Notes: generated by a model from the letters alone, not told the origin. 20,600 nucleotides of DNA from JANXLO01 sp043762265 (GCA_043762265.1 JAYUMV010000362.1:1-20600), one strand, 5' to 3'; numbered from the stretch's first letter, positions 1-7,947 are shown. Translations and numbers: made by a program.

Positions 1-2
1 GC

Positions 3-689
3 CATCCGACTTGGCACGGCGCTCCCTTGCATCTCAAGGATCCGGCTACCCACGGTCTGCCTGACGCACAGTGGGAAGGCATTGACCCCAGGGAGAAGAA
101 GGTCGAGGTGCGCTGCTGGCACCATCTGCATTTCCAGAAGGACCGCCACCAGAAGGTGAGCCTCTTCCAAGTGGTTCGCCATGGGGCTGCTGCGACCAAG
201 CGTGACCCGAAGGTGAGTTGGTTTCTGTTTTGGGGCGAAGCGCCTCCTGCACCCGAGGAGGTTCCCAGCCTCTACGCACGTCGCTACAACCTGGAACATG
301 CTTACCGAACGGCCAAGCAGGGTCTGCTCTGGGAGACGCCGCGCCTTCGGACGCCTGAGCAGTTTGAGCGCTGGACCGATGTTGTCTCGGTGGTGCGTAA
401 CACCTTGTTTCTGGCACGCGATCTGGTAGAGGCGCAGCGGCGGCCCTGGGAGCGAGAGTGCCGTGCGCGTACTCCCGAACAGGTGCGGCGGGCGATGGGG
501 CGAATAATAGCGCAGTTGGGAACGCCCGCTCGCTTGTGCCGACCGCGTGGTTATTCTCCGGGCTGGCCGTCAGGCCGCTCACGCAAGCCGGTGACCACCT
601 ACAAGGTGGTCTACAAGGCTTGCGAGAAGACCGAAAAGGTAGGAAAACCGCCCTCTTCGGACGTTCCACCGGCTTCCGTCGCGGCCTAA
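3..689 (+). CDS. DDE transposase, IS4-type (YREK), C-terminal part; 5' end outside window
   Basis: This is the C-terminal portion (about 229 residues) of a cut-and-paste transposase; the reading frame is open to the left edge, so the start lies outside the window. The TTG at 27 is not a plausible start because family-like sequence (WHGAPLHLKDPATHG) runs straight through it. The sequence SLYARRYNLEHAYRTAKQ fits the IS4-superfamily signature Y-x2-R-x3-E-x6-K exactly, and its Glu (codon 294-296) is the expected third catalytic acidic residue. The following stretch (TPEQFERWTDVVSVVRNTLFLARDLV, then RRPWER) resembles the transposase family often labelled NF041680; that family name is recalled, not searched. 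The Lys/Arg/Pro-rich tail is typical. The frame is intact up to the TAA at 687-689. Terminal inverted repeats could not be identified because only one end could be in view. Confidence 0.85.
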   Translation, partial: HPTWHGAPLHLKDPATHGLPDAQWEGIDPREKKVEVRCWHHLHFQKDRHQKVSLFQVVRHGAAATKRDPKVSWFLFWGEAPPAPEEVPSLYARRYNLEHAYRTAKQGLLWETPRLRTPEQFERWTDVVSVVRNTLFLARDLVEAQRRPWERECRARTPEQVRRAMGRIIAQLGTPARLCRPRGYSPGWPSGRSRKPVTTYKVVYKACEKTEKVGKPPSSDVPPASVAA

Positions 690-802
690 AGTCGAGGCGA
701 AGCAAGAATCAGGCAGACGGTTGAGCAACTCGGCAAGACCGAGGCGATTGCCAACGTCAGCCGGATAGTCTAAACGTCAACTCGAAGAAAACCTACGCTC
801 TG

Positions 803-1009
803 ATGGCTTGTACGGCGATTGCCATGACCGCCTCCCTCGCACTCCCGCAGCACGCGACTGCTCAAGTTCGCCTCAGTCAGCGACGGTTCAATAGCCCGCC
901 GCCCATGCGCCGCAACGCGCCGGGATTGATCTACGGCGCACCTCCGACTTTCGGTGGTGGAAGCAATCCAGGTTTCGGTGGTGGTGGAGGCAATTCGCAC
1001 GGAATGTAA
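803..1009 (+). CDS. small secreted Gly-rich protein, probably 5'-truncated
   Basis: I do not recognise this protein. From the ATG at 803 it would be 68 residues. The first residues (MACTAIAMTASLALPQHATAQ) look like the hydrophobic core and A-x-A cleavage region of a signal peptide, but they lack a basic N-region. The same frame is open upstream from 725 and supplies one (NSKKTYAL directly before the ATG). No ATG, GTG or TTG occurs in that upstream stretch and no Shine-Dalgarno sequence precedes the ATG. The true start therefore seems to be lost, possibly through the transposable element whose transposase ends 113 bp upstream. The mature part has a basic segment (RLSQRRF), then APGLIYGAPPTFGG and a Gly-rich tail ending NSHGM. 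It converges with the minus-strand exporter gene that ends at 1116. Real expression is uncertain. Confidence 0.4.
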   Translation: MACTAIAMTASLALPQHATAQVRLSQRRFNSPPPMRRNAPGLIYGAPPTFGGGSNPGFGGGGGNSHGM

Positions 1010-1115
1010 GCTCGGCTCACACCAGGACTGTCCAAGGTTTGCACAGAACACGCAGAGAAAGCATCGCCGCCTCATCGATTGTTTGCGGGCAAGGGTAGGA
1101 GAGACGGAACCTTCT

Positions 1116-2036
1116 CTAAGAAACGTCTGTTTTCGAACGGCGCAAGGCGTTGAGGGCGACGCCTAGAATGACCAGCGCAGCGCCCAGTTCGCCACGTGTC
1201 GTCATGGTTTCGTGGCGAAACAGCCAGCCCGAGAGCGGCCCGAACAGCGGCTGAATGAGGATGAACGCTCCCAGCACCGAAACGGGATAACGCTCCATCA
1301 GCCGAAACCAGACGCCATAGCCGACCGCAGAGCAGATCAGGCTGAGATAGAGCACGCTGCCCCACACCCCCCACGACACGACCGGAGGATGGTGGACCAA
1401 CTCCCACCCTACGCCGGGCAGGAGCAGCAGCGAGCCAAGCAGCATCTCGATAGCGACGACGAACAGGCCGGGATAGCGACTGGTGAGGCGTTTGGCGGTC
1501 ACACTGCCGGTGGTCTCGATGCAGAGCGCGATCAGCGCGATGAGATTGCCTGCACTGCCCCGACCGACGATGAGCCAGATGCCGAGCAGGCCCACCCAGA
1601 GCCCGATCCACTGCTGTCGAGAGAGATATTCGCGCAGAAAGAGGCGGGCGAAGAGAGCAATCAGGATCGGCTCGCAGGCGGTCAGGAGGACAGCATCGGT
1701 GGCGGTCGTACGTTTGACCCCCGTATAGTAGATCCCGTAGGTGAGCACGATCCCGAGCAGCGCCAGCGCCAGAAAGTCGGTCCAGTCCCGTCGGCGCACC
1801 TCCGGGAATTTGCCCTGTGCGCGGGCCATTCCCAACAACAGTACCCCAGCCGGAGCGAAGCGGAGCGTGGTGAGCGTCATGGGTCCAAAAACTTCCAGCG
1901 CATTCTTCGAGGCTACCGTGGAGGCGGACCAGAGCAGGTTGATTCCGACCAGAGCGCAGATCGCTCCCACGGAGAGGGTCTTGCTGACAGAACGCGAGGG
2001 AGAGGAGACGATTTCGACGAGTTCCTGATCGCTCAC
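1116..2036 (-). CDS. DMT-family exporter, EamA type
   Basis: This 306-residue integral membrane protein belongs to the drug/metabolite transporter superfamily. It shows about ten hydrophobic segments arranged as two EamA repeats, with the first repeat opening at ALVGINLLWSASTVASKNAL and containing LRFAPAGVLLL, and the second opening near IALIALCIETTGSVTAKRL. Such proteins export small metabolites or amino acids across the inner membrane; the substrate cannot be told from sequence. Translation starts at a GTG (2034-2036) that overlaps the TGA of the upstream ygfZ-like gene in a 4-bp GTGA junction, so it is probably translationally coupled and is the last gene of the unit. No convincing terminator follows: only a 5-bp AGAGA/TCTCT pair with an 8-nt loop sits at the stop codon (1100-1117). 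Confidence 0.88.
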   Translation of the reverse strand: MSDQELVEIVSSPSRSVSKTLSVGAICALVGINLLWSASTVASKNALEVFGPMTLTTLRFAPAGVLLLGMARAQGKFPEVRRRDWTDFLALALLGIVLTYGIYYTGVKRTTATDAVLLTACEPILIALFARLFLREYLSRQQWIGLWVGLLGIWLIVGRGSAGNLIALIALCIETTGSVTAKRLTSRYPGLFVVAIEMLLGSLLLLPGVGWELVHHPPVVSWGVWGSVLYLSLICSAVGYGVWFRLMERYPVSVLGAFILIQPLFGPLSGWLFRHETMTTRGELGAALVILGVALNALRRSKTDVS

Positions 2037-3121
2037 GCGGAGGGCCTATGGTAGAAAGGCAGTTCCACGACTGTCGCTGTGCCCTGCACGCCGTCATCGC
2101 CGATAGTGAGGCGAGTGCCCGGCTCGCGATGCTCATGGCGCACATAACCCAGGGCGATCGCCCTGTCTTCGGCCGCAGGTGAGGCCACGATTATGCTGGT
2201 AAGCCGCCCTGTCTCACGAGGGTTCTCTGTATCGGAAACGAAGAACAGCTTCGATCCGGGCGCAGGCAGGTTCGGGCCGTCCAGGATTAAGCCGGTCAGA
2301 GCGCGGTTGGTATGTCCGCGCGCATCGATCCGAGCGACGATCTCCTGACCGACATAGCAGCCTTTCGTCAGGCTGATCGCGTTTGCCAGATTGGCTTCGG
2401 GCGCGAGCACCGTCTCGTCCATATCGATGCCGTAGCACGGTAGTCCCGCCTCCACGCGCAGCGTCTCCGCCGTCGCAGGATCGATCTCCCAGGCCGACAG
2501 CGAATTGAGAGCGTCCTCGACGATCTGTCTGCTCACTTTTGCCAGGTAGAGATCGAGGCCGCCGCTCCCGGTATGATCGGCCTGTAGCGTCCGGCAGGCG
2601 AATTCGATCGCAGTCCAGAACGTTGCGCCGCGCTTCGCCCGCGAGACCCAGGTAGCGCGATTGAGCAGCGTCGCCGCCTCCGGCCCCTGCAAAGTGATCG
2701 CCTCGACTTTCGCGCTGACGTCGGCCAGGACGACATCCTCCATGATGAGCAGGCGGTCAAGATGGGCCAGAATGCGGGCGACCGTCGTCTGTGGCAGTTC
2801 CGCCAGCAGAAAATCCTGCCCCTGCATCCCTATCCCTGCGGCCAGAGGATGCGTTCCAGCGACTGTGATGAGGACGCCATCGGAGAGCAGATGCCCGGTA
2901 GCGTCCAAAAAGCAGACCGGCAGTCTCTCGGCCTGACCTTGTGCGAGCAGGCGCGTGTCGTTGCTGACCATGCCCTGCAGCCAGGTGAAGCGGTCCGGCC
3001 CACTGATCGCCAGAAAGCCGATCTCTTCGCGTCTCCACCACCCGATACTCTTCCGCACTGTCTGATAGGGGCCTTCGAATGCTGCCATAGGATTCCGACT
3101 TTCTGACGATCTATCGATCAC
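2033..3121 (-). CDS. ygfZ: folate-binding protein YgfZ (GcvT-like), Fe-S cluster maintenance
   Basis: This is a 362-residue cytoplasmic protein of the GcvT/YgfZ family. The diagnostic YgfZ signature K-G-C-x-x-G-Q-E is present as KGCYVGQE at residues 253-260, with the conserved Cys255. The N-terminal region (GFLAISGPDRFTWLQGMVSNDTRLL) matches the start of the family fold. Known members bind tetrahydrofolate and help build or repair some Fe-S enzymes; they do not act as aminomethyltransferases. The GTG start at 3119-3121 overlaps the TGA of the upstream dehydrogenase (GTGA), which favours coupling. An internal ATG at 3086-3088 (before AAFEGPYQ) is an alternative start; neither has a clear Shine-Dalgarno sequence. 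The downstream EamA gene overlaps by 4 bp. Length is close to typical family size. Confidence 0.9.
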   Translation of the reverse strand: MIDRSSESRNPMAAFEGPYQTVRKSIGWWRREEIGFLAISGPDRFTWLQGMVSNDTRLLAQGQAERLPVCFLDATGHLLSDGVLITVAGTHPLAAGIGMQGQDFLLAELPQTTVARILAHLDRLLIMEDVVLADVSAKVEAITLQGPEAATLLNRATWVSRAKRGATFWTAIEFACRTLQADHTGSGGLDLYLAKVSRQIVEDALNSLSAWEIDPATAETLRVEAGLPCYGIDMDETVLAPEANLANAISLTKGCYVGQEIVARIDARGHTNRALTGLILDGPNLPAPGSKLFFVSDTENPRETGRLTSIIVASPAAEDRAIALGYVRHEHREPGTRLTIGDDGVQGTATVVELPFYHRPSA

Positions 3122-3861
3122 AGGTTACGGGCGGCGACCGTGGCCGACGCCTGCGCCAGCGGCTTCACGACGACTTCGTCGATGTTGACATGCGCAGGCC
3201 GCGTCACGACCCACTGGATCACATCGGCGACATCCGCCGCAACCAGCGGCTGTAAGCCCGCATAGACCTTCTTTGCGCGCTCCTCGTCCCCCGCGAAACG
3301 CACCACACTGAACTCGGTCTCGACCATTCCAGGAGCGACTTCCGTAACACGGATGGGCTTGCCGACCAGTTCCAGGCGCATGACCTGCGTGATCGCCTTG
3401 ACCGCGAACTTGACGGCGTTGTAACCGGCTCCACCGGGATAGGGTTCGCGCCCCGCAATGCTGCCGATGTTCACGACATGGCCTGCACCGCTGGCCTCCA
3501 GCTTCGGCAGCAGCGTGCGCGTGACCCGCATCAGCCCCATCACATTGGTGTCGTACATCCGCTGCCAGTCTTCGTCCTTCGAATCCGCGAACTTGTCGAG
3601 GCCGAGCGCTCCGCCCGCGTTGTTGACCAGCACATGGACCTCCGGGATCTGCGCACAGAACGCCTCCACACTGGCCGCATCCGTCACGTCCAGTGACAGA
3701 CAGACCGCGCCCAGCGACTCCCCGATCTCCTGTACCTTCTCCAGACGCCGTGCGCCCAGCACCAGCGCAAACCCCGCGTTGTGCAGCGCGACGGCCGTCG
3801 CTGCCCCGATCCCACTGCTTGCCCCCGTCACTACCGCAACCCGCTTTGTACCTTCTGCCAC
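3118..3861 (-). CDS. short-chain dehydrogenase/reductase, YdfG-like (3-hydroxy acid dehydrogenase type)
   Basis: This 247-residue protein has a Rossmann fold and is predicted to oxidise 3-hydroxy acids such as serine or 3-hydroxypropionate-type substrates with NAD(P). Visible motifs are the cofactor loop TGASSGIG (12-19), NNAG (80-83) and the catalytic triad Ser134 (NIGSIAG), Tyr147 and Lys151 (YNAVK). The segments AGREPYPGG, ETEFSVVRFAGDEERAKKVY and RPAHVNIDEV closely resemble E. coli YdfG as I remember it. I chose the GTG at 3859-3861, preceded by AGAGGG about nine bases upstream, over an ATG at 3924 that would add 21 basic, non-family residues. It heads a run of three overlapping genes with the YgfZ and EamA proteins. 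A 107-bp gap separates it from the metalloprotease gene upstream. Confidence 0.9.
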   Translation of the reverse strand: MAEGTKRVAVVTGASSGIGAATAVALHNAGFALVLGARRLEKVQEIGESLGAVCLSLDVTDAASVEAFCAQIPEVHVLVNNAGGALGLDKFADSKDEDWQRMYDTNVMGLMRVTRTLLPKLEASGAGHVVNIGSIAGREPYPGGAGYNAVKFAVKAITQVMRLELVGKPIRVTEVAPGMVETEFSVVRFAGDEERAKKVYAGLQPLVAADVADVIQWVVTRPAHVNIDEVVVKPLAQASATVAARNL

Positions 3862-3968
3862 GAGCGTTGCCCTCTTTCTATGCTCAAAATCGTCTGTGTC
3901 ACCCCTCCGACACCGTACCGCCATGTTTCGCTACCGACACAGGTTTTCCCTACCGCAGAACGCCTCGG

Positions 3969-5465
3969 CTAAGGTTTTGCGGGACGCACCCAGATCCATT
4001 GGCTTCCCTCGCTGTGTCTGCCTTCCGGGTCCCGAACCATGAGTTTCACCTCATAGGAGCCGGGCTTTTTGTAGGAATGGGCGGCGATCTGACCTTCCTG
4101 CCCTCCGCCGTCGCCGAACTCCCAGTAGTAGCGCAACATCCCTGGGCGACTCAGGCCCACATCGAGATTCACCGATTCTCCGGCTTTCACCGTCGTGTGT
4201 GGTATCGAGAGAAAGGGCACGGCGGCCACTCCTTCGGTCGGAGCTTTCAGCCGCACAGTCTGTTCTCCCCAACGTCCCTGTTTGTCGAACACGCGCACCG
4301 TCCAGCGCTCCTCTTTGCCCGGCGTTATCAGCGTGGTCTCCAGCGCGCCTGTGACTTCGGTGGCCATGCCATCAAACTCCTGATACGCGACGACGCCTAC
4401 ATTATCGCGCGGTTCGGAGCATTGAAGAATGGCCAGCGCAATGCCGGGGCCACCCGGTTGCGAGACAGCGAACTGCAAGCGAAACTTGCCCGCCTCTATG
4501 GGCATGGCTCCCGGTGGTGTCAGCAGCGTGACGAGGGGAGGCTTCCCGGCAGGGGCGCGCTCGGCGGGCTTGCGGAAGAACGGACATACGCGCAGCATCA
4601 GGGCGCTCGGGCGGTCCAGTCGCGTCTCTTCGGTGGGGAACTGATCCGGCATGGCGACGCCGCGCCACCCACGAAAACTGTTGCCCATCAGGTTGCCATT
4701 GAAGTTCAGGTCGTTAAGATAGCAGTGCTGGAGCGTGAAGGCGTGGCCCAGTTCGTGGGCTACGGCGCCCACATGCACGGCAACGAGCGAACTGATGGCG
4801 TCGCCCTCATACGCAGCAAAAGATTTGTGCAGAACGAGTGGGTTCGGGCCGATTTCCGGCACAATCAGACCAGTATAGGAGCGGTGATCGTGCAGCAGTT
4901 TGGGATCTGCCAGAGCGAGTGTGTCTGCCGAGCAGACCACCATCCCGCTCTCGAATTCGCAGTTGCCCTGCGCCGTACCGTTGTGAATGCTGCCGTCCGG
5001 AAGCTGGTCCTGCGCTTCGACGATACAGAGCCAGACCTCACCCGGTCGATACGCAGGAAACCCGGCTGCCTTGATGGCGGCCTCCGCGTGCTGCCAGTAG
5101 TTGCCGATGGCATATTTTGCGTGCCCGGTGCCTGCGAACTCCGCTGCCGTCAACGGGGAGCGCACCAAATGGACATCAGGCAGTCCCTCGATACCTGTCT
5201 CATACGCGAACGTCATGCGCCCGAAGCCGTTGCGCTCCATCTGATCCGCATAGAACGTCTGAATCCAGTTCAACAACACGCCTGTCTTCGTGCGATAGCG
5301 GGCAATCGGTTGCCGATCCGACGGAATGATATAGGCGACTCGCACCCGATAGAGAGCAGCCCGCGCTTCACCCCGCATACTGGGTGCGGCCTGCGCCTCA
5401 CCATTCGCCCCCAACACCAGAGCCATCACAACCCAGAGAGCAAAAACTCTGTGCCAGAGAGTCAA
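3969..5465 (-). CDS. secreted zinc metalloprotease (HEXXHXXXXXH) with C-terminal PKD domain
   Basis: This 498-residue protein is predicted to be exported: residues 1-26 form a signal peptide (MTLWHRVFALWVVMALVLG, cleavage near EAQA). The zinc-binding consensus H-E-x-x-H-x5-H is complete as HELGHAFTLQH at 237-247, and Met260 in NLMGNS could be the metzincin Met-turn. Residues about 418-494 form a PKD-like beta-sandwich with the hallmark YWEFGDG (447-453) and GSYEVKLMVRD. The middle section (about 310-410) looks like another beta domain. The start is a TTG with an excellent Shine-Dalgarno sequence, AAGGAGG, five bases upstream. A GTG at 5498 overlapping the TGA of the gene upstream is the alternative but gives a long charged pre-signal segment. 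The peptidase family is not assigned more closely; the natural substrate is unknown. Confidence 0.8.
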   Translation of the reverse strand: MTLWHRVFALWVVMALVLGANGEAQAAPSMRGEARAALYRVRVAYIIPSDRQPIARYRTKTGVLLNWIQTFYADQMERNGFGRMTFAYETGIEGLPDVHLVRSPLTAAEFAGTGHAKYAIGNYWQHAEAAIKAAGFPAYRPGEVWLCIVEAQDQLPDGSIHNGTAQGNCEFESGMVVCSADTLALADPKLLHDHRSYTGLIVPEIGPNPLVLHKSFAAYEGDAISSLVAVHVGAVAHELGHAFTLQHCYLNDLNFNGNLMGNSFRGWRGVAMPDQFPTEETRLDRPSALMLRVCPFFRKPAERAPAGKPPLVTLLTPPGAMPIEAGKFRLQFAVSQPGGPGIALAILQCSEPRDNVGVVAYQEFDGMATEVTGALETTLITPGKEERWTVRVFDKQGRWGEQTVRLKAPTEGVAAVPFLSIPHTTVKAGESVNLDVGLSRPGMLRYYWEFGDGGGQEGQIAAHSYKKPGSYEVKLMVRDPEGRHSEGSQWIWVRPAKP

Positions 5466-5494
5466 ACGTGCCTCCTTGATCTCTAAAACCTGTC

Positions 5495-5764
5495 TCACTC
5501 TTCAGATAGGCGTTCTAACTGAGTGACCCATTCGTTAAAATGTGGGCAAGCTTCCCTCACGTGTTGGTGGTTTCGCGAACGTCCAACTTCATTTTTTATT
5601 GAATTCCGTAATGTCTGCCAAGGAATGATGCCGCCCTGCCCATTCCAAAGGAGGGCGGCAGTCGCGAAAACCATATATTGTCGGAGGTGCGGCTTCAAAA
5701 CTTGCGTAACGAAATACAGCTCCGTCTGTCCCTCACATAGTACTCTTAACTCAATATGTCTCAT
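5495..5764 (-). pseudogene. DUF4276 family protein with in-frame internal deletion
   Basis: The 89-residue product joins the N-terminus of a DUF4276 protein (ELRVLCEGQTELYFVTQVLKPHL, through about residue 65) directly to the family's usual C-terminal end (HVREACPHFNEWVTQLERL, 68-86). DUF4276 proteins are, from memory, about 190-230 residues, so more than half of the middle is missing with the frame kept. The EGQTE element resembles the first acidic motif of TOPRIM nucleases, and the missing middle would have held the following acidic residues. The ATG start overlaps the TGA of the ATPase gene (ATGA), the normal arrangement for this two-gene pair. Its stop overlaps a GTG that could start the metalloprotease frame. 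Local base composition is clearly lower in G+C than the flanks. A working product is unlikely, though a short protein could still be made. Confidence 0.75.
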
Positions 5765-6900
5765 TGCGGACCGCCCCCGGTCACCTGCATTTCATAGAGC
5801 GTTCCCAGGTTATATTCGTTAAGCCAATCTCCCAGTTCCTCCCGCGAGAGACGATGAAATAGGGACCGCCCATCCCCTTGCGCATCTTCCTCCCGTTCTA
5901 CAACAACTATGTCTTCGGGAGAGAACTCAGATATCAGTCTGGGAGACTGAGTCGCGACGATTACCTGACGCCGTAAGGAGGCAGCCTTAATCATGGAACC
6001 CATCAGCCCAACAGCACTCGGATGCAGGCCTAGTTCCGGTTCATCGATCATTATTATCCCAGGCATCATCTCTTCAGGTTGAAGTAAGGCAGTGATCAGA
6101 GCGATAGCGCGTAGCGACCCATCAGACAATTAATGTGCGCCAAATTCGTGGTCCGGGTTACGATCTCGCCAACGGAGTTGAATGCGTCCACTGTTCAGAC
6201 GATCAGGTTCCAAGACGAAGTCACTGAGGTAGGGAACAGCCAGGCGCACCGTCGAGAGAATGCGCGCATAGTGTTGCGGTTTTGTCTCACGCAGCATGTA
6301 GAGGAAAGCTGCCAGATTACCACCGGTACTCATAAGGTGTCGGTTGCGAGCAACGTCTTGTGAAGTACGCATGGAGGAGTCTTCAGAGGTGTCATGAAAA
6401 TGGTAAGCCTGTACTTCGTTCAGGCGTTGCATAAACGTACGAGCAACCTTACTACCCTCCCCTTCCTTAGATCCCTCTTTTGAGAGCTTTACCAATTTCG
6501 TCTCTAAATGACCTGATCCAAGATTTCGATCATAGGCAATGGGCCTGTCGGCATTTTGAAATTGGATATATTCGTAGGCAAACAGTAATGTATCTGGTGC
6601 AGCAAAAGCCAGGTTAAAACCGTACTTACTGACGTTGTCTGCGCCTTCGAATTCGAGTACGGCATGTAATGCCGCCGTTTGCTGCGGGCCGTAGTGGAGT
6701 ATAGACGAGCCGCCGCCGCCACGGGCGATGTAAAGTTGAAGGCTTCCAGATAGCATAAAATTTAGCATCTGGAAGAACGAGATAAAGTTGGACTTTCCAG
6801 AGCCATTTGCTCCAACCAAGACCGTTAAGTCCGTCAATTCGAGATCAAGTTGCTGTATTGAGCGGTATCCCTCTATTCTAACGTGGCGTAGTTTCTCCAT
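5761..6900 (-). pseudogene. AAA ATPase (OLD/AAA15-21 type) split by an in-frame TAA
   Basis: Two abutting frames read as one ATPase of about 379 residues. The N-terminal part (6130-6900, 256 residues) has Walker A GANGSGKS (30-37). The C-terminal part has the ABC-like signature SDGSLR, Walker B GIIMIDEPELGLHP and the later ATQSPRLI element. They are in the same frame, separated only by TAA at 6130-6132 between HEFGAH and LSDGSLR. Relatives usually carry a residue such as Gln there, so a CAA-to-TAA change is the likely lesion. TTG follows the stop directly but has no ribosome-binding site. The start chosen is the ATG at 6898-6900 with AGGA upstream; ATGs at 6918 and 6909 are alternatives. It pairs with the downstream DUF4276 gene. 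Such ATPase plus TOPRIM-like pairs are associated with phage defence (OLD, PARIS types); that role is inferred. Confidence 0.82.
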
Positions 6901-7060
6901 AGTGATCATTCCTAACATTCCACAAGTTCATGCTTCTCGTATTCTATCGCCCTTATGATCGAGAACCTCATTGTTTCTCTATTATGGCATGGGAGTAAGC
7001 ATGAATGTAGGGAGGCGAGATGTTCGGCTCTTTGGCCGAAAGTGGGTATTGATTATGAAC

Positions 7061-7095
7061 AAGGAAAAGGCCGTCCGATGGCGATTCGGACGGCC
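7061..7095 (-). terminator. rho-independent terminator after the DUF1080 gene
   Basis: A perfect 10-bp G+C-rich stem (GGCCGTCCGA at 7069-7078 with TCGGACGGCC at 7086-7095) and a 7-base loop lie 18 bases past the DUF1080 stop codon. On the minus strand the stem is followed directly by TTTTCCTT (7068-7061). It should end transcription of the long minus-strand array and insulate it from the low-G+C island. Confidence 0.9.
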
Positions 7096-7113
7096 GTGCG
7101 AACAGGAACCGGA

Positions 7114-7947
7114 TCAGGGCTGGTCGTAGTCTTTGAGTTCGCGGTACCAGACATTGCGGTAGCGGACGGGGTTGCCATGGTTCTGAAGATGCAGAGAGCC
7201 CTGGGGCGGATGCGCCTGGTAGTTCGGAAGGGCACGGTGATTGGAGTTGCCGAGCAGTTCCACATGATTGTGCACGACGACGCCGTTATGAATCACGGTG
7301 AAGTAGCCGGGCTTCACCAGTTTTTCGCCCTCGAAGCGCGGCACGGTGAAGATAATATCGTACATCTGCCATTCGCCAGGGGGCCGGGTGGCATTGACCA
7401 GCGGGGGATAGCTGCCGTACAGCGCGGCGGCCTGTCCGTCCGGATAGGTCTTGGCATGGTAGCTATCCAGGACCTGGATCTCGTAGCGACCGAAGAAGAT
7501 CACGCCGCTATTGCCACGTCCTTGTCCGGTGCCCTTGGGAGGCGTGGGGGCGGACCATTCGATGTGCAGTTGGCAATCGCCGATCTGCTCCTTGGTCATG
7601 AGGCCTTCTTTAGAGGCGACCTCCATATAGCCGTTCTCCACCTTCCAGCCCGGCTCTTTTCCGCTCTCGCTCGTCCAGTGGGAGAGGTCTTTGCCGTCGA
7701 ACAGCACGGTCGCATCCGAGGGCGGCCGGCCCGGCGTTTCGTTGGAACTGAATGTTCCGGGATCGATCTCGGTCGGTTGGGGACGCAATCCGTCATGCAC
7801 ATGCCATTTGTGGCCCGGTATGATCGGTGTGTCCTGGTAGCCGAGATGTTCGTCCTGCTGAATGCGGGCGGCCAGAAGGCTACCACTGCCCGCACTGAAC
7901 GCGACAAGCAGGCCGATGCCGATTATCTGTTTTGCTGTGAATTTCAT
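7114..7947 (-). CDS. secreted DUF1080 (3-keto-disaccharide hydrolase-like) protein
   Basis: The 277-residue protein has an N-terminal signal peptide (MKFTAKQIIGIGLLVAFSAG..., cleavage near LLAA at about residue 27). A DUF1080 domain runs from about residue 79 (ATVLFDGKDLSHW) to 273. Typical family segments are GWKVENGYMEV, LHIEWSAP, RGNSGVIFFGRYEIQVLDSY and the closing GSLHLQNHGNPVRYRNVWYREL. This family has a concanavalin/LamG-like beta-sandwich, and some members cleave 3-keto-glycosides; the substrate here is unknown. The start ATG at 7945-7947 has AAGGAG eight bases upstream and is preferred over a non-family start at 7971. The gene is the last one before a strong terminator at 7061-7095. 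A palindromic element separates it from the ABC ATPase gene upstream, so its expression may differ from the rest of the array. Confidence 0.88.
   Translation of the reverse strand: MKFTAKQIIGIGLLVAFSAGSGSLLAARIQQDEHLGYQDTPIIPGHKWHVHDGLRPQPTEIDPGTFSSNETPGRPPSDATVLFDGKDLSHWTSESGKEPGWKVENGYMEVASKEGLMTKEQIGDCQLHIEWSAPTPPKGTGQGRGNSGVIFFGRYEIQVLDSYHAKTYPDGQAAALYGSYPPLVNATRPPGEWQMYDIIFTVPRFEGEKLVKPGYFTVIHNGVVVHNHVELLGNSNHRALPNYQAHPPQGSLHLQNHGNPVRYRNVWYRELKDYDQP

Larger units (their letters stand above)
5495..7060. other. low-G+C island with a decayed ATPase/DUF4276 module
   Basis: The segment differs in composition from both sides. Hand counts of three successive 60-base rows at 6481-6660 give 23, 26 and 28 G+C (38-47%), against 45 of 60 (75%) at both 4501-4560 and 8281-8340. 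It contains only the ATPase/DUF4276 pair plus about 160 bases (6901-7060) in which I see no gene, just a short TTCGGC/GCCGAA hairpin at 7023-7040. No integrase, att repeat or insertion sequence is visible at its edges. The composition and the gene type suggest horizontal acquisition followed by decay. Confidence 0.65.

Noticed and set aside
1100..1117. Terminator for the EamA gene
   Set aside because: The stem is 5 bp with low G+C and an 8-base loop, overlaps the stop codon and has no T-run.
3894..3942. Inverted repeat CTGTGTC...GACACAG before the dehydrogenase gene as an operator
   Set aside because: The arms are only 7 bp with a 35-base spacer, which is easily found by chance.
6130..6132. 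The TAA in the ATPase gene as a recoded codon like the TGA in the thioredoxin gene
   Set aside because: Selenocysteine uses UGA and pyrrolysine UAG; no UAA recoding is known in such bacteria, and the position is not a Cys site.
7023..7040. Hairpin TTCGGC/GCCGAA with a 6-base loop as a terminator
   Set aside because: The stem is only 6 bp, no T-run follows on either strand and no gene ends next to it.
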